DNA from: Streptomyces sp. NBC_00377 | Lineage (GTDB): Bacteria; Actinomycetota; Actinomycetes; Streptomycetales; Streptomycetaceae | DNA: 64,000 bases | Direction: 5' to 3' | Assembly: GCF_036075115.1 (NCBI RefSeq) | Contig: NZ_CP107958.1 | Span: forward strand, 3,906,001 to 3,970,000 | Program-made: the position numbers and the translations under genes | Notes under the pieces: model-generated | The model's input: the letters and a program-made list of their open reading frames with translations, nothing else | What the model was told of the DNA's origin: nothing | The model's database searches: none | In this document: one piece after another, positions 43,771 to 52,392 of the stretch | How the letters are laid out: each line of letters starts with the position of its first letter | Position numbering within the stretch: the first letter of the stretch is position 1

Positions 43771-45390
43771 TCACGGCAGGAGCCTCGGCTTCTTCCGCGC
43801 CGCGACGTCCTCGACCCACCCGCAGACCAGCACGAAGAGGGCGATCAGCAGCCAGCCCACGCCGAACATGAACCACTGGCTCTCCAGCGGCAGGTACGTC
43901 TCGAACGCGGGGACGTCCCAGAACCTGTCGATGAGCGGGACGGCCAGGATGAGGGCGATCTCGTGCCAGAGGTAGATCGTGACCGCGCGCGCGTTGAAGA
44001 CGGTGACGATCCGGTTCGTGCGCCGGAAGCGGGTGAGCCGGGCGAAGCCGATCCCGAAGTACGCCTTGGCCCACATCAGCAGCATGACGAAGCCCGCCGA
44101 CCAGAAAGCCTGCGCGAGGGGGTTCTCGTCCAGGTCGTAGGTGCCGAACTCGGCCTGGTGCGTGAAGGCGTACCAACCGCCGAAGCCGATCGCGGCGAGC
44201 GACACCGCCACCACCAGGCCCGGCTTCATCCGCTCCAGGACGCCGTCGCGGTGCGCGAAACCGAGCATCCAGCAGAAGAGGTACGTCGACAGGTCCCACG
44301 TCGCGGACCCGAAGCGGTTGTCCGGGCCCGCCCACACGCAGGTCAGCACCAGGATCGGTGCCAGGGAGAGCGCCAGCGCGGGAACCGGGGCGAGCCGGAA
44401 GAACCGGAGCAGGAGCGGGGAGAACAGGACGAACCAGAGATAGGTCCGCAGGTACCAGAGGATCTCCCAGGCCTGCTCGCCCCAGGCGTTGCCCGGCGGA
44501 TCGCCCAGCGGCACGACCCAGTAGACGATCTCCCAGCCCGGCATCCAGCCGTGGACCAGCATCGCCATCACGACGAAGACGCCCCAGAACCAGAAGGGGG
44601 GAAGGAGCCGGCGGAAGCGGCTCCTCACCACCTGAAGCGCCGGACGCTCCAGGGACTTCGCCATCAGGGTCCCTGCCAGGCCGAACATGATCCCCATGGA
44701 GGGGAAGACCATGCCCGCCCAGGCCCACCCGAAGGTGTGGTAGGCCACGACGCGGACGAGGGCGAGTGCCCGGAGCGTGTCGAAGTAGCGGTCCCGCCGG
44801 GGGGCCACGGCGTCGGGCCCGGAAGGGGACCGGGGTGCCTCCTGCGTGTCCTCGACGACGGACACCGGAGCCGCGAGGTCTCCGACGGCTTCCCGGTCAG
44901 GGGTGGGCTCCGCGTCCACCGCCGGCAGCGTCGCCGTCTCCTCCACGATGACGCTCTGCCCGTACTCGGCGTTGCGCGCGTGCTCGGCGTTGCGCGCGTG
45001 CTCGGCGTTGCGCGCGTGCTCGGCGTTGCGCGCGTGCTCGGCGTTGCGCGCGTGCTCGGCGCTGCGCCCGTACTCCGGGTGGTGCTGCGCGTGCGGGTGC
45101 TGACCGTGCTCCGTCGGATACGGCTGCTGACCGTGCTCCGTCGGATACGGCTGCTGACCGTACTCCTGCTGGTGCGGCTGCTGACCGTACTCCTGCTGGT
45201 GCGGCGGCCGGCCGTGCCCGTCGTACCCGTACGGATACGCCGACGGCTGCCCGAGCTCGTAGCCGTACCCCTGCCCCTGCCCCTGCCCCTGCCCCTGCCC
45301 CTGCGCATACCCGTACCCGTACCCGTACCCCTGGTCCTGGCCAGGGTCGGGGCCGGGGCCAGGGCCGAAGCCCTGCTGTTCCCAGCTCAT
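43771..45390 (-). CDS. Acyltransferase-3-like membrane protein with repeat-rich N-terminus
   Basis: A 539-residue protein. About 200 N-terminal residues are low-complexity and made of nested tandem repeats: Gln-Gly runs, QQPYPTEHG/QQPHQQEYG nonapeptides and six EHARNA hexapeptides. The rest has about ten transmembrane segments with the acyltransferase-3 opening RYFDTLRALALVRVVAYHTFGW (catalytic His). Such enzymes O-acylate surface glycans. ATG 45390 shares a base with the upstream gene's stop (TGATG), so it is coupled to the deacetylase-glycosyltransferase. Confidence 0.87.
   Translation of the reverse strand: MSWEQQGFGPGPGPDPGQDQGYGYGYGYAQGQGQGQGQGQGYGYELGQPSAYPYGYDGHGRPPHQQEYGQQPHQQEYGQQPYPTEHGQQPYPTEHGQHPHAQHHPEYGRSAEHARNAEHARNAEHARNAEHARNAEHARNAEYGQSVIVEETATLPAVDAEPTPDREAVGDLAAPVSVVEDTQEAPRSPSGPDAVAPRRDRYFDTLRALALVRVVAYHTFGWAWAGMVFPSMGIMFGLAGTLMAKSLERPALQVVRSRFRRLLPPFWFWGVFVVMAMLVHGWMPGWEIVYWVVPLGDPPGNAWGEQAWEILWYLRTYLWFVLFSPLLLRFFRLAPVPALALSLAPILVLTCVWAGPDNRFGSATWDLSTYLFCWMLGFAHRDGVLERMKPGLVVAVSLAAIGFGGWYAFTHQAEFGTYDLDENPLAQAFWSAGFVMLLMWAKAYFGIGFARLTRFRRTNRIVTVFNARAVTIYLWHEIALILAVPLIDRFWDVPAFETYLPLESQWFMFGVGWLLIALFVLVCGWVEDVAARKKPRLLP
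44963..45070. repeat. 18-bp tandem repeat in acyltransferase gene
   Basis: Six copies of an 18-base unit (TGCTCGGCGTTGCGCGCG on the plus strand) encoding the hexapeptide EHARNA. The first and last copies carry base changes. Being a codon multiple, copy changes would alter length but keep the frame. Confidence 0.95.
45100..45340. repeat. 27-bp and 6-bp repeats in acyltransferase gene
   Basis: About four 27-base units encode QQPYPTEHG and QQPHQQEYG; farther on, CCCCTG hexamers (about 45269-45303, coding Gln-Gly) and TACCCG hexamers (coding Tyr-Gly) follow. Together with the 18-bp array they form a compound variable-number locus. Confidence 0.85.
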
Positions 45391-47789
45391 CAGCTCGCCC
45401 CTGCGGGGGTGCCGACCTCGCCGGTGCGCTTCAGTTTCTGCCAGCGCAGTCGGCCGCCGGTGAGGGCGGTGATGCAGGAGTGGATGAGAACGAGGTACAT
45501 CATCTGGCGGTAGGCCAGCTGCTGGAGCGGCATCATCAGCAGGTAGCGGTACTTCTCGCGGTCCAGGCGGAAGGCGTAGGCGGCGCAGCCCAGCTGGACG
45601 CCGAGCACGGCCAGCCAGGCCAGCAGGGCCGCCTGGAAGTCGACGAAGATCATCGAGTAGACGGTGAACACGTCGATGAGCGGGGCGAAGACCGGCGTGA
45701 CGATCTGGAAGAGGACCACCAGCGGCATCCCGACGCGGCCGAAGCGGCCCGAGGGCCCCTTGTCCGTCAGGGACTTGCGGTGCTTCCACAGCGCCTGCAT
45801 GGTGCCGTAGGACCAGCGGTAGCGCTGCGACCACAGCTGCTTGAGGGAGCCCGGCGCCTCGGTCCACGCCTTGGCGTGCTCCTGGTAGACGACCTGCCAT
45901 CCCGCGCGGTGCATCGCGATGGTGATGTCGGTGTCCTCGGCGAGGGTGTCCTCGCTCATGCCGCCGACCTCCAGCACGGCGTCGCGGCGGAACGCGCCGA
46001 TCGCACCGGGGATGGTGGGCATGCAGCGCAGCAGGTCGTACATGCGGCGGTCGAGGTTGAAGCCCATCACGTACTCGATGTGCTGCCAGGCGCCGATGAC
46101 CGTGTCGCGGTTGCCGACCTTGGCGTTGCCGGCGACCGCGCCGACGTTCGGGTCGGCGAAGGGCTGCACCAGCTGGTGCACGGCGTCCGGCTCGAAGACC
46201 GTGTCCCCGTCCATCATCACGACGAGGTCGTAACCGGCGCTGCGGACGCCGTTGTTCAGGGCGGCGGGCTTGCCCGCGTTCTCCTGGCGGACGACCCGGA
46301 CGTTGGTCATGCCGAGAGCCGCCGCCGCCTCGCGCGAGATCTCGGACGTGTGGTCCGTCGACCCGTCGTCCACGACGATGATCTCGATCGGGTGGGTGCT
46401 CTGCGCCAGCGACTTCAGGGTGTTGGCGATGCACTCCTTCTCGTTGTACGCCGGGACGATCACGCTGACCGGCCGGGTGACGGTCGGCCCCCAGCTGAAG
46501 CGGCGCCTGTTGCGTTTCCTGTGGTGCCGGCGGGCCAGGACCAGCATCATGCCGAACCGGCCCATGACGGCCACGCCGACGATCATCAGTCCCACCGACA
46601 GCGTCGGCACGGTCCACTCGGCGAGGGTGACCGCCGCGATGAGCGCCTTGCCCTCGTAGAGGGTCACGCCGGTGGCCTCGCGGTGGGCGGCCTGAAGACG
46701 GTTGATCGTTCCGCCGGTTCCGCCGGGCACGGCGCCGCCCTGCGCGCCGGTCGCCCCCTGGATCCCCGCCGCCCCCTCCGTTCCCGCGGTCCCGGTGGCC
46801 GCGGTCCCCGTTCCCGTTCCCGCGGTCCCGGTACCCGTACTGGTCCCCGTGCCGGCCGCCGCATCCGCGGCCTGCTGCCGGCCTGTGCCGGAGGACTGCC
46901 GGGCCGCGGCGTTCTGCTCCTGCATCACGCCGCTGATGGTGGTGAAGGTGTAGCCCGCGGCCTTCATCTTCTTGATGTACGCCGGCAGGGCCTTGATCGT
47001 CTGGGAGCGCTCGCCGCCCGCGTCGTGGAAGAGCACCGACGCACCCTTGCCGTCCTCCGGCGTGGCCCACTTGATGATCTTCGAGACGCCCGGCTTCTTC
47101 CAGTCGTCGCTGTCGGTGTCGACGAAGACGCTGGTGTAACCGTCCTCACCGAGCTTCTCGTAGACGGGCCAGCTGTAGTTGTCGATGGCGTCCGTCTCGG
47201 AGGAGTACGGGGCGCGGAAGAGCGTCGTCGTGATGCCGGCGGCGCCCGCGAGCGCCAGCTGGGTCTGCTGCATCTCCCGGGCGACGCGGGCGTCCGACTG
47301 GTAGGACAGGTCGACGTGGGTGAAGGTGTGGATGCCCACCTCGTTGCCCGCCTCGACCATGTCCTTCACGATGCCCGGGTAGCGCGACACCATCGAGCCC
47401 ACCAGGAAGAACGTGCCGGGCACGTCGTATTCCTCGAGGATGCCCAGCACCTGGGGCGTCCAGGTCGGGTTCGGGCCGTCGTCGAAGGTCAGCGCGATCG
47501 TCTTGTCCGGAACCGAGACGGTGGTGGCCCGGCCGCCCTGGAAGGTCAGGATCGGGCCGCCGTCGAGGACCGTGTCGGGCACCTTGTCGGCGCCGGCCCC
47601 GGTGCGCACCCGCTGGTCCCCGCCGACCTCGGCGCGCAGATAGCCGTCGAGGAGCATGACGCTGGTCAGCGCGAGGAGAAGCAGCAGGGCGAGGATGACA
47701 CGCGGTTTCTGGAGCGCCGCGGCCCTGCCCGCGGCCCGGGACATGCGGGTCGGGGCGCGGCGGCGGCCGCGGGAGGTGGTGGTCGTCAT
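45390..47789 (-). CDS. Fused NodB deacetylase - processive GT2 synthase (MatB-like)
   Basis: A 799-residue membrane protein. After one transmembrane helix comes an extracellular NodB deacetylase (ALTFDDGPNPTWTP; GIHTFTH; RAPYSSE), an Ala-Gly-Thr-rich linker, a second helix, then a processive GT2 domain with VVDDGSTDHT, MMDGDTVF, AEDTDI and QRYRWSYG, and three to four more helices. GT2 with QxxRW makes beta-linked polymers; fusion to a deacetylase recalls PgaB/PgaC and Streptomyces MatB, which makes a PNAG-like polymer. ATG 47789 is chosen so that the basic N-terminus precedes the helix; an upstream open frame is Pro-Arg noise. Confidence 0.88.
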   Translation of the reverse strand: MTTTTSRGRRRAPTRMSRAAGRAAALQKPRVILALLLLLALTSVMLLDGYLRAEVGGDQRVRTGAGADKVPDTVLDGGPILTFQGGRATTVSVPDKTIALTFDDGPNPTWTPQVLGILEEYDVPGTFFLVGSMVSRYPGIVKDMVEAGNEVGIHTFTHVDLSYQSDARVAREMQQTQLALAGAAGITTTLFRAPYSSETDAIDNYSWPVYEKLGEDGYTSVFVDTDSDDWKKPGVSKIIKWATPEDGKGASVLFHDAGGERSQTIKALPAYIKKMKAAGYTFTTISGVMQEQNAAARQSSGTGRQQAADAAAGTGTSTGTGTAGTGTGTAATGTAGTEGAAGIQGATGAQGGAVPGGTGGTINRLQAAHREATGVTLYEGKALIAAVTLAEWTVPTLSVGLMIVGVAVMGRFGMMLVLARRHHRKRNRRRFSWGPTVTRPVSVIVPAYNEKECIANTLKSLAQSTHPIEIIVVDDGSTDHTSEISREAAAALGMTNVRVVRQENAGKPAALNNGVRSAGYDLVVMMDGDTVFEPDAVHQLVQPFADPNVGAVAGNAKVGNRDTVIGAWQHIEYVMGFNLDRRMYDLLRCMPTIPGAIGAFRRDAVLEVGGMSEDTLAEDTDITIAMHRAGWQVVYQEHAKAWTEAPGSLKQLWSQRYRWSYGTMQALWKHRKSLTDKGPSGRFGRVGMPLVVLFQIVTPVFAPLIDVFTVYSMIFVDFQAALLAWLAVLGVQLGCAAYAFRLDREKYRYLLMMPLQQLAYRQMMYLVLIHSCITALTGGRLRWQKLKRTGEVGTPAGAS

Positions 47790-47808
47790 GGAAGTGGCTG
47801 CGCTCCGG

Positions 47809-48225
47809 TCAGTTGGCGGCCGCGGTCGCGGAGGCGGTGGCGGTCGGGGCGGAGCTCGGCGGCTCGCCGGTGGCGACGCCCGTGGGCGGGGTGCCGGTGG
47901 GCCTCGAGGGCGGGGTGCCGACACCGCCCTGCGGCTGGAAGCCGCCGGGGCCGTTGTTCTGGGAACCGCGCGGGCCTCCGTTGCCGAACGGCAGCAGCGA
48001 GGACGGGGTCAGGGAGGTGCCCCAGCCCATGAAGGCGGCGCCGAGGACGACGGCGTAGACCAGGCAGCCGACTCCCATGAGGAGACCGATCCGGCGCAGC
48101 AGTTTGGATCTGCGTCCGGAGTTGTCAACGAACACGGGCCCCTCGGCGGAGGCGTCGTCACGTTTGCGGCTGCGACGGCTGCCGCGAGCGGCGGCACGGC
48201 TTTCGATGGCAGGCTCGGATTGCAT
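47809..48225 (-). CDS. Small single-pass membrane protein (possible MatA-like partner)
   Basis: A 138-residue protein: basic N-terminus, one transmembrane helix (about residues 45-68), then an extracellular Gly-Pro-Thr-rich tail without fold. It is the first gene of the three-gene polysaccharide unit, 19 bases before the synthase. A small membrane protein preceding the synthase fits the matAB arrangement, but I cannot confirm the homology. ATG 48225 has no clear ribosome site. Confidence 0.7.
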   Translation of the reverse strand: MQSEPAIESRAAARGSRRSRKRDDASAEGPVFVDNSGRRSKLLRRIGLLMGVGCLVYAVVLGAAFMGWGTSLTPSSLLPFGNGGPRGSQNNGPGGFQPQGGVGTPPSRPTGTPPTGVATGEPPSSAPTATASATAAAN

Positions 48226-48532
48226 TCCACGGATATTAGGCAGCGTTTGTGTGGCATAAACTCTGCGCCGCTTGTGAGAGGCCCATGAGAAACGCGCGAA
48301 CCTGTCCACTCCCTGAGAGAAATCCGAATCCCCTGCGCGAATCCTGCCCACCATGGGAGGGTTGATTATCCCTTTCGGGCGGGTGGTTATCACCTTTTGC
48401 GCACTTACCTCCATGAAGTGTCTGTGTGTCCACTGTTCCCGCGCGATCCGCCCGCATGTGAGACATTTCCATTTCGGAAACGCGCATTGTTTCCGCGCTG
48501 AGACAGAAATCACGAGAGCGGGTGCATACGCA
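48226..48532. promoter_or_regulatory. Divergent regulatory region of the polysaccharide module
   Basis: An AT-richer 307-base gap. GGTGGTTATCACC (48382-48394) is an almost perfect dyad, and CGGAAAC/GTTTCCG arms (48475-48481, 48489-48495) form a 7-bp stem about 38 bases before the GH18-like gene. No clear -35/-10 pair could be chosen. Confidence 0.45.
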
Positions 48533-49588
48533 ATGAGGAGTTTCCTGATGCCGACGGCCGGGGTCACCTGCCTGTTCGCCCTGGCCGTGGCGGGATGCTC
48601 CGCGGGCTCCGACGACACGCCGGACGGGGCGCCGCCATCCGCGAGCGAACGGGCGAGCGGCAGTCCCTCACCGTCGGCGAGCGCCGGCTCGTCCGGTGCC
48701 GGCACCTCCTACGCGCCGTACGTGAGCGCGGTGGAGGCCGACGGCAACGACTCGGCGGGCTCGCCGACGACGTACAACCTGGCGTTCGTCATCGCCGGCG
48801 ACAGCGGCTGCACACCGACGTGGAACGGTGCGGACGCCATCGGCGACTCCGCGGTGAAGTCCCGCGTCTCGGCGCTGACCGCGTCGGGCGCCACCGCGCG
48901 TGTCTCCTTCGGCGGGGCGTCCGGCAAGGAACTGGCGGCCGCCTGTGCCGGCGCGTCGGAGCTGACGCGGGCGTACGGCGACGCACTCGACGCGGTGGGC
49001 TCCACACAGGCCGACTTCGACATCGAGGGCGACGAACTGTCCGACTCCGCCTCGGTCGCCCTGCGTTCCCGGGCGATCGCGGCGCTCCAGGCCGAACGTC
49101 CCGGCCTGGAGGTCTCCTTCACCCTCCCGGTGATGCCCTCCGGGCTGGACTCCGACAGCCTGGCGCTGCTGGCCTCCGCGAACAAGTACGACGTCCAGGT
49201 CTCCACCGTCAACCTGATGACGATGAACTACGGCGAGTCGTACGCCGGTGACATGGGCGGATACGCGATCACCTCGGCGACGGCCGCGCAGGCCCAGCTC
49301 AAGAAGGTCTTCGGGACGACGGACGCCGGCGCGTGGAAGGGGATGGCGCTCACTTCGATGATCGGCACCAACGACGTCGACAACGAGACGTTCTCGCTCT
49401 CGGACGCGGCGCAGGTACGGACGTTCGCCGAGGAGAAGGGCATCTCCTGGGTGTCCATGTGGTCGACGTTCCGCGACCGGCAGTGCGAGGACGGCTCCGC
49501 CACGAACGACGCGCTGACCGATTGCAGCGGGGTCGAGCAGGAGAACGGGGCGTTCGCGGAGGCGTTCTCGGGACAGGGCTCGGAGTAG
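48533..49588 (+). CDS. GH18-like glycosidase lipoprotein
   Basis: A 351-residue exported lipoprotein (lipobox AVAGC) with a Ser-Pro linker and a GH18-type TIM barrel. The chitinase signature DxDxE is present as ADFDIEGDE, the catalytic Glu being about residue 165. GH18 enzymes cut GlcNAc polymers by substrate assistance. Its divergent placement next to a putative PNAG-type synthase suggests it trims that polymer, though chitin is equally possible. ATG 48548 has a better ribosome site (GAGGAG at 7 bases), ATG 48533 a better signal peptide. Confidence 0.82.
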   Translation: MRSFLMPTAGVTCLFALAVAGCSAGSDDTPDGAPPSASERASGSPSPSASAGSSGAGTSYAPYVSAVEADGNDSAGSPTTYNLAFVIAGDSGCTPTWNGADAIGDSAVKSRVSALTASGATARVSFGGASGKELAAACAGASELTRAYGDALDAVGSTQADFDIEGDELSDSASVALRSRAIAALQAERPGLEVSFTLPVMPSGLDSDSLALLASANKYDVQVSTVNLMTMNYGESYAGDMGGYAITSATAAQAQLKKVFGTTDAGAWKGMALTSMIGTNDVDNETFSLSDAAQVRTFAEEKGISWVSMWSTFRDRQCEDGSATNDALTDCSGVEQENGAFAEAFSGQGSE

Positions 49589-49733
49589 GGCGGGGAGGCT
49601 TCTGTCGGGTGTCGGAATTCAGGTGCCGGCTGGCGGCTGCCGACTGCTGACTGCCGGTCCGTCGTGGCTGGTCGCGCCCGCCCACGCGGCGGAGCCGCCC
49701 GGCCTCACGGCCCGCGCCCCTGGAGGGGCGGTC

Positions 49734-50342
49734 TCAGCGCCGCCGGTACAGGAGGCGGCCCTCGATCACCGTGGCCACGCAGGTTCCCGCGCCCCGGGTC
49801 GGCAGGGCCGCCTCGTCGGGCACGTCGAAGACGGCGAAGCGGGCGGCGGAGCCCCGTTCCCTGGGCGGGGCGAACTCCACCGGCAGGCCGCAGGAGTAGG
49901 GGTCCAGTGAGGGCACCCCACCGGGGTGCGGCCCGGTCCGGCCCACCACGGCCAGGCCGGAGCGGGCCACCGCGTCCCGCACCGCGCGCCGGCGCAGCTC
50001 CTCGCAGGCCACCGCGACCGTGCCGTGGGCCAGCATGCGCTGCACCCCGCGCCGGGCGCTCGCCCCCCACCGGGCGTCGTCCGGGGCGAGTGCGGTGAGC
50101 GCGTCCCCGGTCAGCGGCTCGGCGCCCAGCTCGTCGGCCTCGCGCGGGTCGGGGTGGTACGCCCCCTCCAGCAACTCGGTGCCGTGCGGGTTGACGAGAC
50201 CGGGCGTCAGGATGCCGGGCCACCGGCGCACCCGCGCCGACGGATACGCGGCGACGAGCTCCTCCAGCGACCCCGCGTCGGCGATCGAGGCGCCCTTGAC
50301 GGCGAGCGCCCGGTCCCTGGAGTCCGCGTGGATCGTCAGCAT
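49734..50342 (-). CDS. Truncated, metal-site-poor amidohydrolase-like protein
   Basis: A 202-residue protein with the strand order of the amidohydrolase (imidazolonepropionase-like) N-terminal region. The usual PGLVNxHxH motif reads PGLVNPHGTE, so the second metal His is lost, and no later His or Asp ligands are recognisable in its short length (full enzymes have about 400 residues). It lies 20 bases past mqnC in the same direction. Deaminases of this fold act on aminofutalosine in some bacteria, which makes the pairing suggestive, but catalysis looks doubtful. Confidence 0.7.
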   Translation of the reverse strand: MLTIHADSRDRALAVKGASIADAGSLEELVAAYPSARVRRWPGILTPGLVNPHGTELLEGAYHPDPREADELGAEPLTGDALTALAPDDARWGASARRGVQRMLAHGTVAVACEELRRRAVRDAVARSGLAVVGRTGPHPGGVPSLDPYSCGLPVEFAPPRERGSAARFAVFDVPDEAALPTRGAGTCVATVIEGRLLYRRR

Positions 50343-50362
50343 GCGAAGGCCGGTCCGAGAAG

Positions 50363-51562
50363 CTAGTTGGAAGCGAGGAGCTTCAGTTCGGGGTGGGCCG
50401 TGCCGCCGGCGATCGCGGTCGACGAGATGTGGGACATGACCCGCTCGTCCACGGGGTCGTTGGCCGGGTCGTCGTGCACGAGGAGGTGCTCGTACGTGGT
50501 CGCGCGCTGCGCCGGGACGCGGCCTGCCTTGCGGATCAGGTCGATGATCTCGAGCCGGTTGGACCGGTGCTTGGCGCCGGCCGAGGAGACGACGTTCTCC
50601 TCCAGCATGATCGAGCCGAGGTCGTCCGCACCGTAGTGCAGGGAGAGTTGGCCGACCTCCTTGCCCGTCGTGAGCCAGGAGCCCTGGATGTGGCGGACGT
50701 TGTCGAGGAACAGGCGGGCGATGGCGATCATCCGCAGGTACTCGAAGAGGGTGGCCTGGGTGCGGCCCTTCAGGTGGTTGTTCTCGGGCTGGTAGGTGTA
50801 GGGGATGAAGGCCCGGAAGCCGCCCGTCCGGTCCTGCACGTCACGGATCATCCGCAGGTGCTCGATGCGCTCGGCGTTGGTCTCGCCGGTGCCCATCAGC
50901 ATGGTGGACGTCGACTCGACGCCCAGCCCGTGCGCGATCTCCATGATCTCCAGCCAGCGCTCGCCGGACTCCTTGAGCGGGGCGATGGCCTTGCGGGGCC
51001 GGGCGGGGAGCAACTCGGCGCCCGCGCCCGCGAAGGAGTCGAGGCCGGCGGCGTGGATACGGGTGATGGCCTCGTCGACCGTCACCTTCGAGATCCGCGC
51101 CATGTGCTCGACCTCGGACGCGCCGAGCGAGTGGATCACCAGCTGCGGGAACGCCTCCTTGATGGCGGCGAAGTGCTTCTCGTAGTACTCGACGCCGTAG
51201 TCCGGGTGGTGGCCGCCCTGGAACATGATCTGGGTGCCGCCGAGTTCGACGGTCTCCGCGCAGCGGCGCAGGATGTCGTCCAGGTCGCGGGTCCAGCCCT
51301 TGGCCGTGTCCTTGGGGGCCGCGTAGAAGGCGCAGAACTTGCACGCCGTGACACACACGTTCGTGTAGTTGATGTTGCGCTCGATGATGTACGTGGCGAT
51401 GTGCTCGGTCCCCGCGTACAGGCGGCGGCGTACGGCGTCGGCGGCGGCGCCCAGCGCGTGCAGCGGGGCGTCGCGGTAGAGGACGAGGGCCTCTTCGGGA
51501 GTGATCCGCCCGCCGTCCGCGGCACGGTCGAGCACAGACTGGAGGTCGGCCTTCTCGGGCAC
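50363..51562 (-). CDS. mqnC: Cyclic dehypoxanthinyl futalosine synthase
   Basis: A 399-residue radical-SAM enzyme of the futalosine menaquinone pathway that cyclises dehypoxanthinylfutalosine. The [4Fe-4S]-SAM motif CVTACKFC has Cys at 70, 74 and 77; the PYTYQPENNHL and RHIQGSWLTTGKEVGQLSLH stretches are typical of the MqnC/MqnE group. Electrons and SAM are consumed in the cytosol. GTG 51562. Downstream lies the truncated amidohydrolase; upstream but separate is the prepilin peptidase. Confidence 0.95.
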   Translation of the reverse strand: MPEKADLQSVLDRAADGGRITPEEALVLYRDAPLHALGAAADAVRRRLYAGTEHIATYIIERNINYTNVCVTACKFCAFYAAPKDTAKGWTRDLDDILRRCAETVELGGTQIMFQGGHHPDYGVEYYEKHFAAIKEAFPQLVIHSLGASEVEHMARISKVTVDEAITRIHAAGLDSFAGAGAELLPARPRKAIAPLKESGERWLEIMEIAHGLGVESTSTMLMGTGETNAERIEHLRMIRDVQDRTGGFRAFIPYTYQPENNHLKGRTQATLFEYLRMIAIARLFLDNVRHIQGSWLTTGKEVGQLSLHYGADDLGSIMLEENVVSSAGAKHRSNRLEIIDLIRKAGRVPAQRATTYEHLLVHDDPANDPVDERVMSHISSTAIAGGTAHPELKLLASN

Positions 51563-51633
51563 CGGAGGTCCCTTTCGTCAAGGGTTGTGGACGGACCGAA
51601 CCAGCCTACGCCAGCCGTTGCGGCCCCCGGACG

Positions 51634-52392
51634 TCAGGCCGCGTACGCGCCGATCAGCAGCCCGACGAAGGTCCCGAGGAGCATGAACGGACCGAAGGCG
51701 ATCACCGTCTTGCGTCCGGCGCGTCCCAGGACGGCCAGCGCGCCGCCGTACAGCGCCCCGAGCAGGAACGCGGCGAACGTGCCCAGCATGACCGTCGCCC
51801 AGCCGTACCAGCCGAGGACGGCGCCCGTCGAGAGCGCGAGTTTCACATCGCCGTAGGCCATGCCGCCGGGGTTGACGAGGTGGAGCACGAGATAGCCGCC
51901 GCCGAGGGCGAGCGCGCCCAGCAGGGCCGTCGTCCAGTCCCCGGCGTGCTCGGGCAGCAGCGCGGCCGCGGCCAGCAGGAGGAGTGCGGCGGCCGCGAAC
52001 GGGAGGGTGAGCGGATCGGGCAGTCTGCGCACCCGCAGGTCGACTGCGGTCAGCAGCACCCCGGCCGGCGCGAGCAGCAGCCAGACGACGAGTTCGGGCC
52101 GCAGACCGGTGGCGGCGGCGAGCGCGGCGCACACGAGGGCGGTGAGGGCGGCGAGACGCGGGCCGCCCGGGCCGTAGGAGGGGGCGCCCCGCTCGGCGCA
52201 CCGTGCGCACCTCGCCCGCCCGAGCCACCCGCGGATCGGGTGCCCGTCCGGGCAGTGCGTCCGCCAACCGCGGTCCCTCTCCTCCCACGGGACGGAGAAA
52301 CGGTGCACCGCCCGTGGCAGCAGGGCCCCCGCCAGGGCGCCCCACAGTGCGGCGACGGCGATCAGCGCCAGGTCACCGGGAGGCGTCGTCAT
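51634..52392 (-). CDS. A24-type prepilin leader peptidase
   Basis: A 252-residue membrane aspartic protease with about seven hydrophobic segments. The two catalytic Asp are in TAVDLRVRRLPD and GMAYGDVKLA (GxGD-type). A Cys pair in ARCARCAE near the N-terminus remains from the zinc-binding methylase-like region, which is otherwise reduced. It should process type IV-like pilins; no pilin gene is nearby. Its start overlaps the kinase 3' end by 20 bases. Confidence 0.88.
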   Translation of the reverse strand: MTTPPGDLALIAVAALWGALAGALLPRAVHRFSVPWEERDRGWRTHCPDGHPIRGWLGRARCARCAERGAPSYGPGGPRLAALTALVCAALAAATGLRPELVVWLLLAPAGVLLTAVDLRVRRLPDPLTLPFAAAALLLLAAAALLPEHAGDWTTALLGALALGGGYLVLHLVNPGGMAYGDVKLALSTGAVLGWYGWATVMLGTFAAFLLGALYGGALAVLGRAGRKTVIAFGPFMLLGTFVGLLIGAYAA

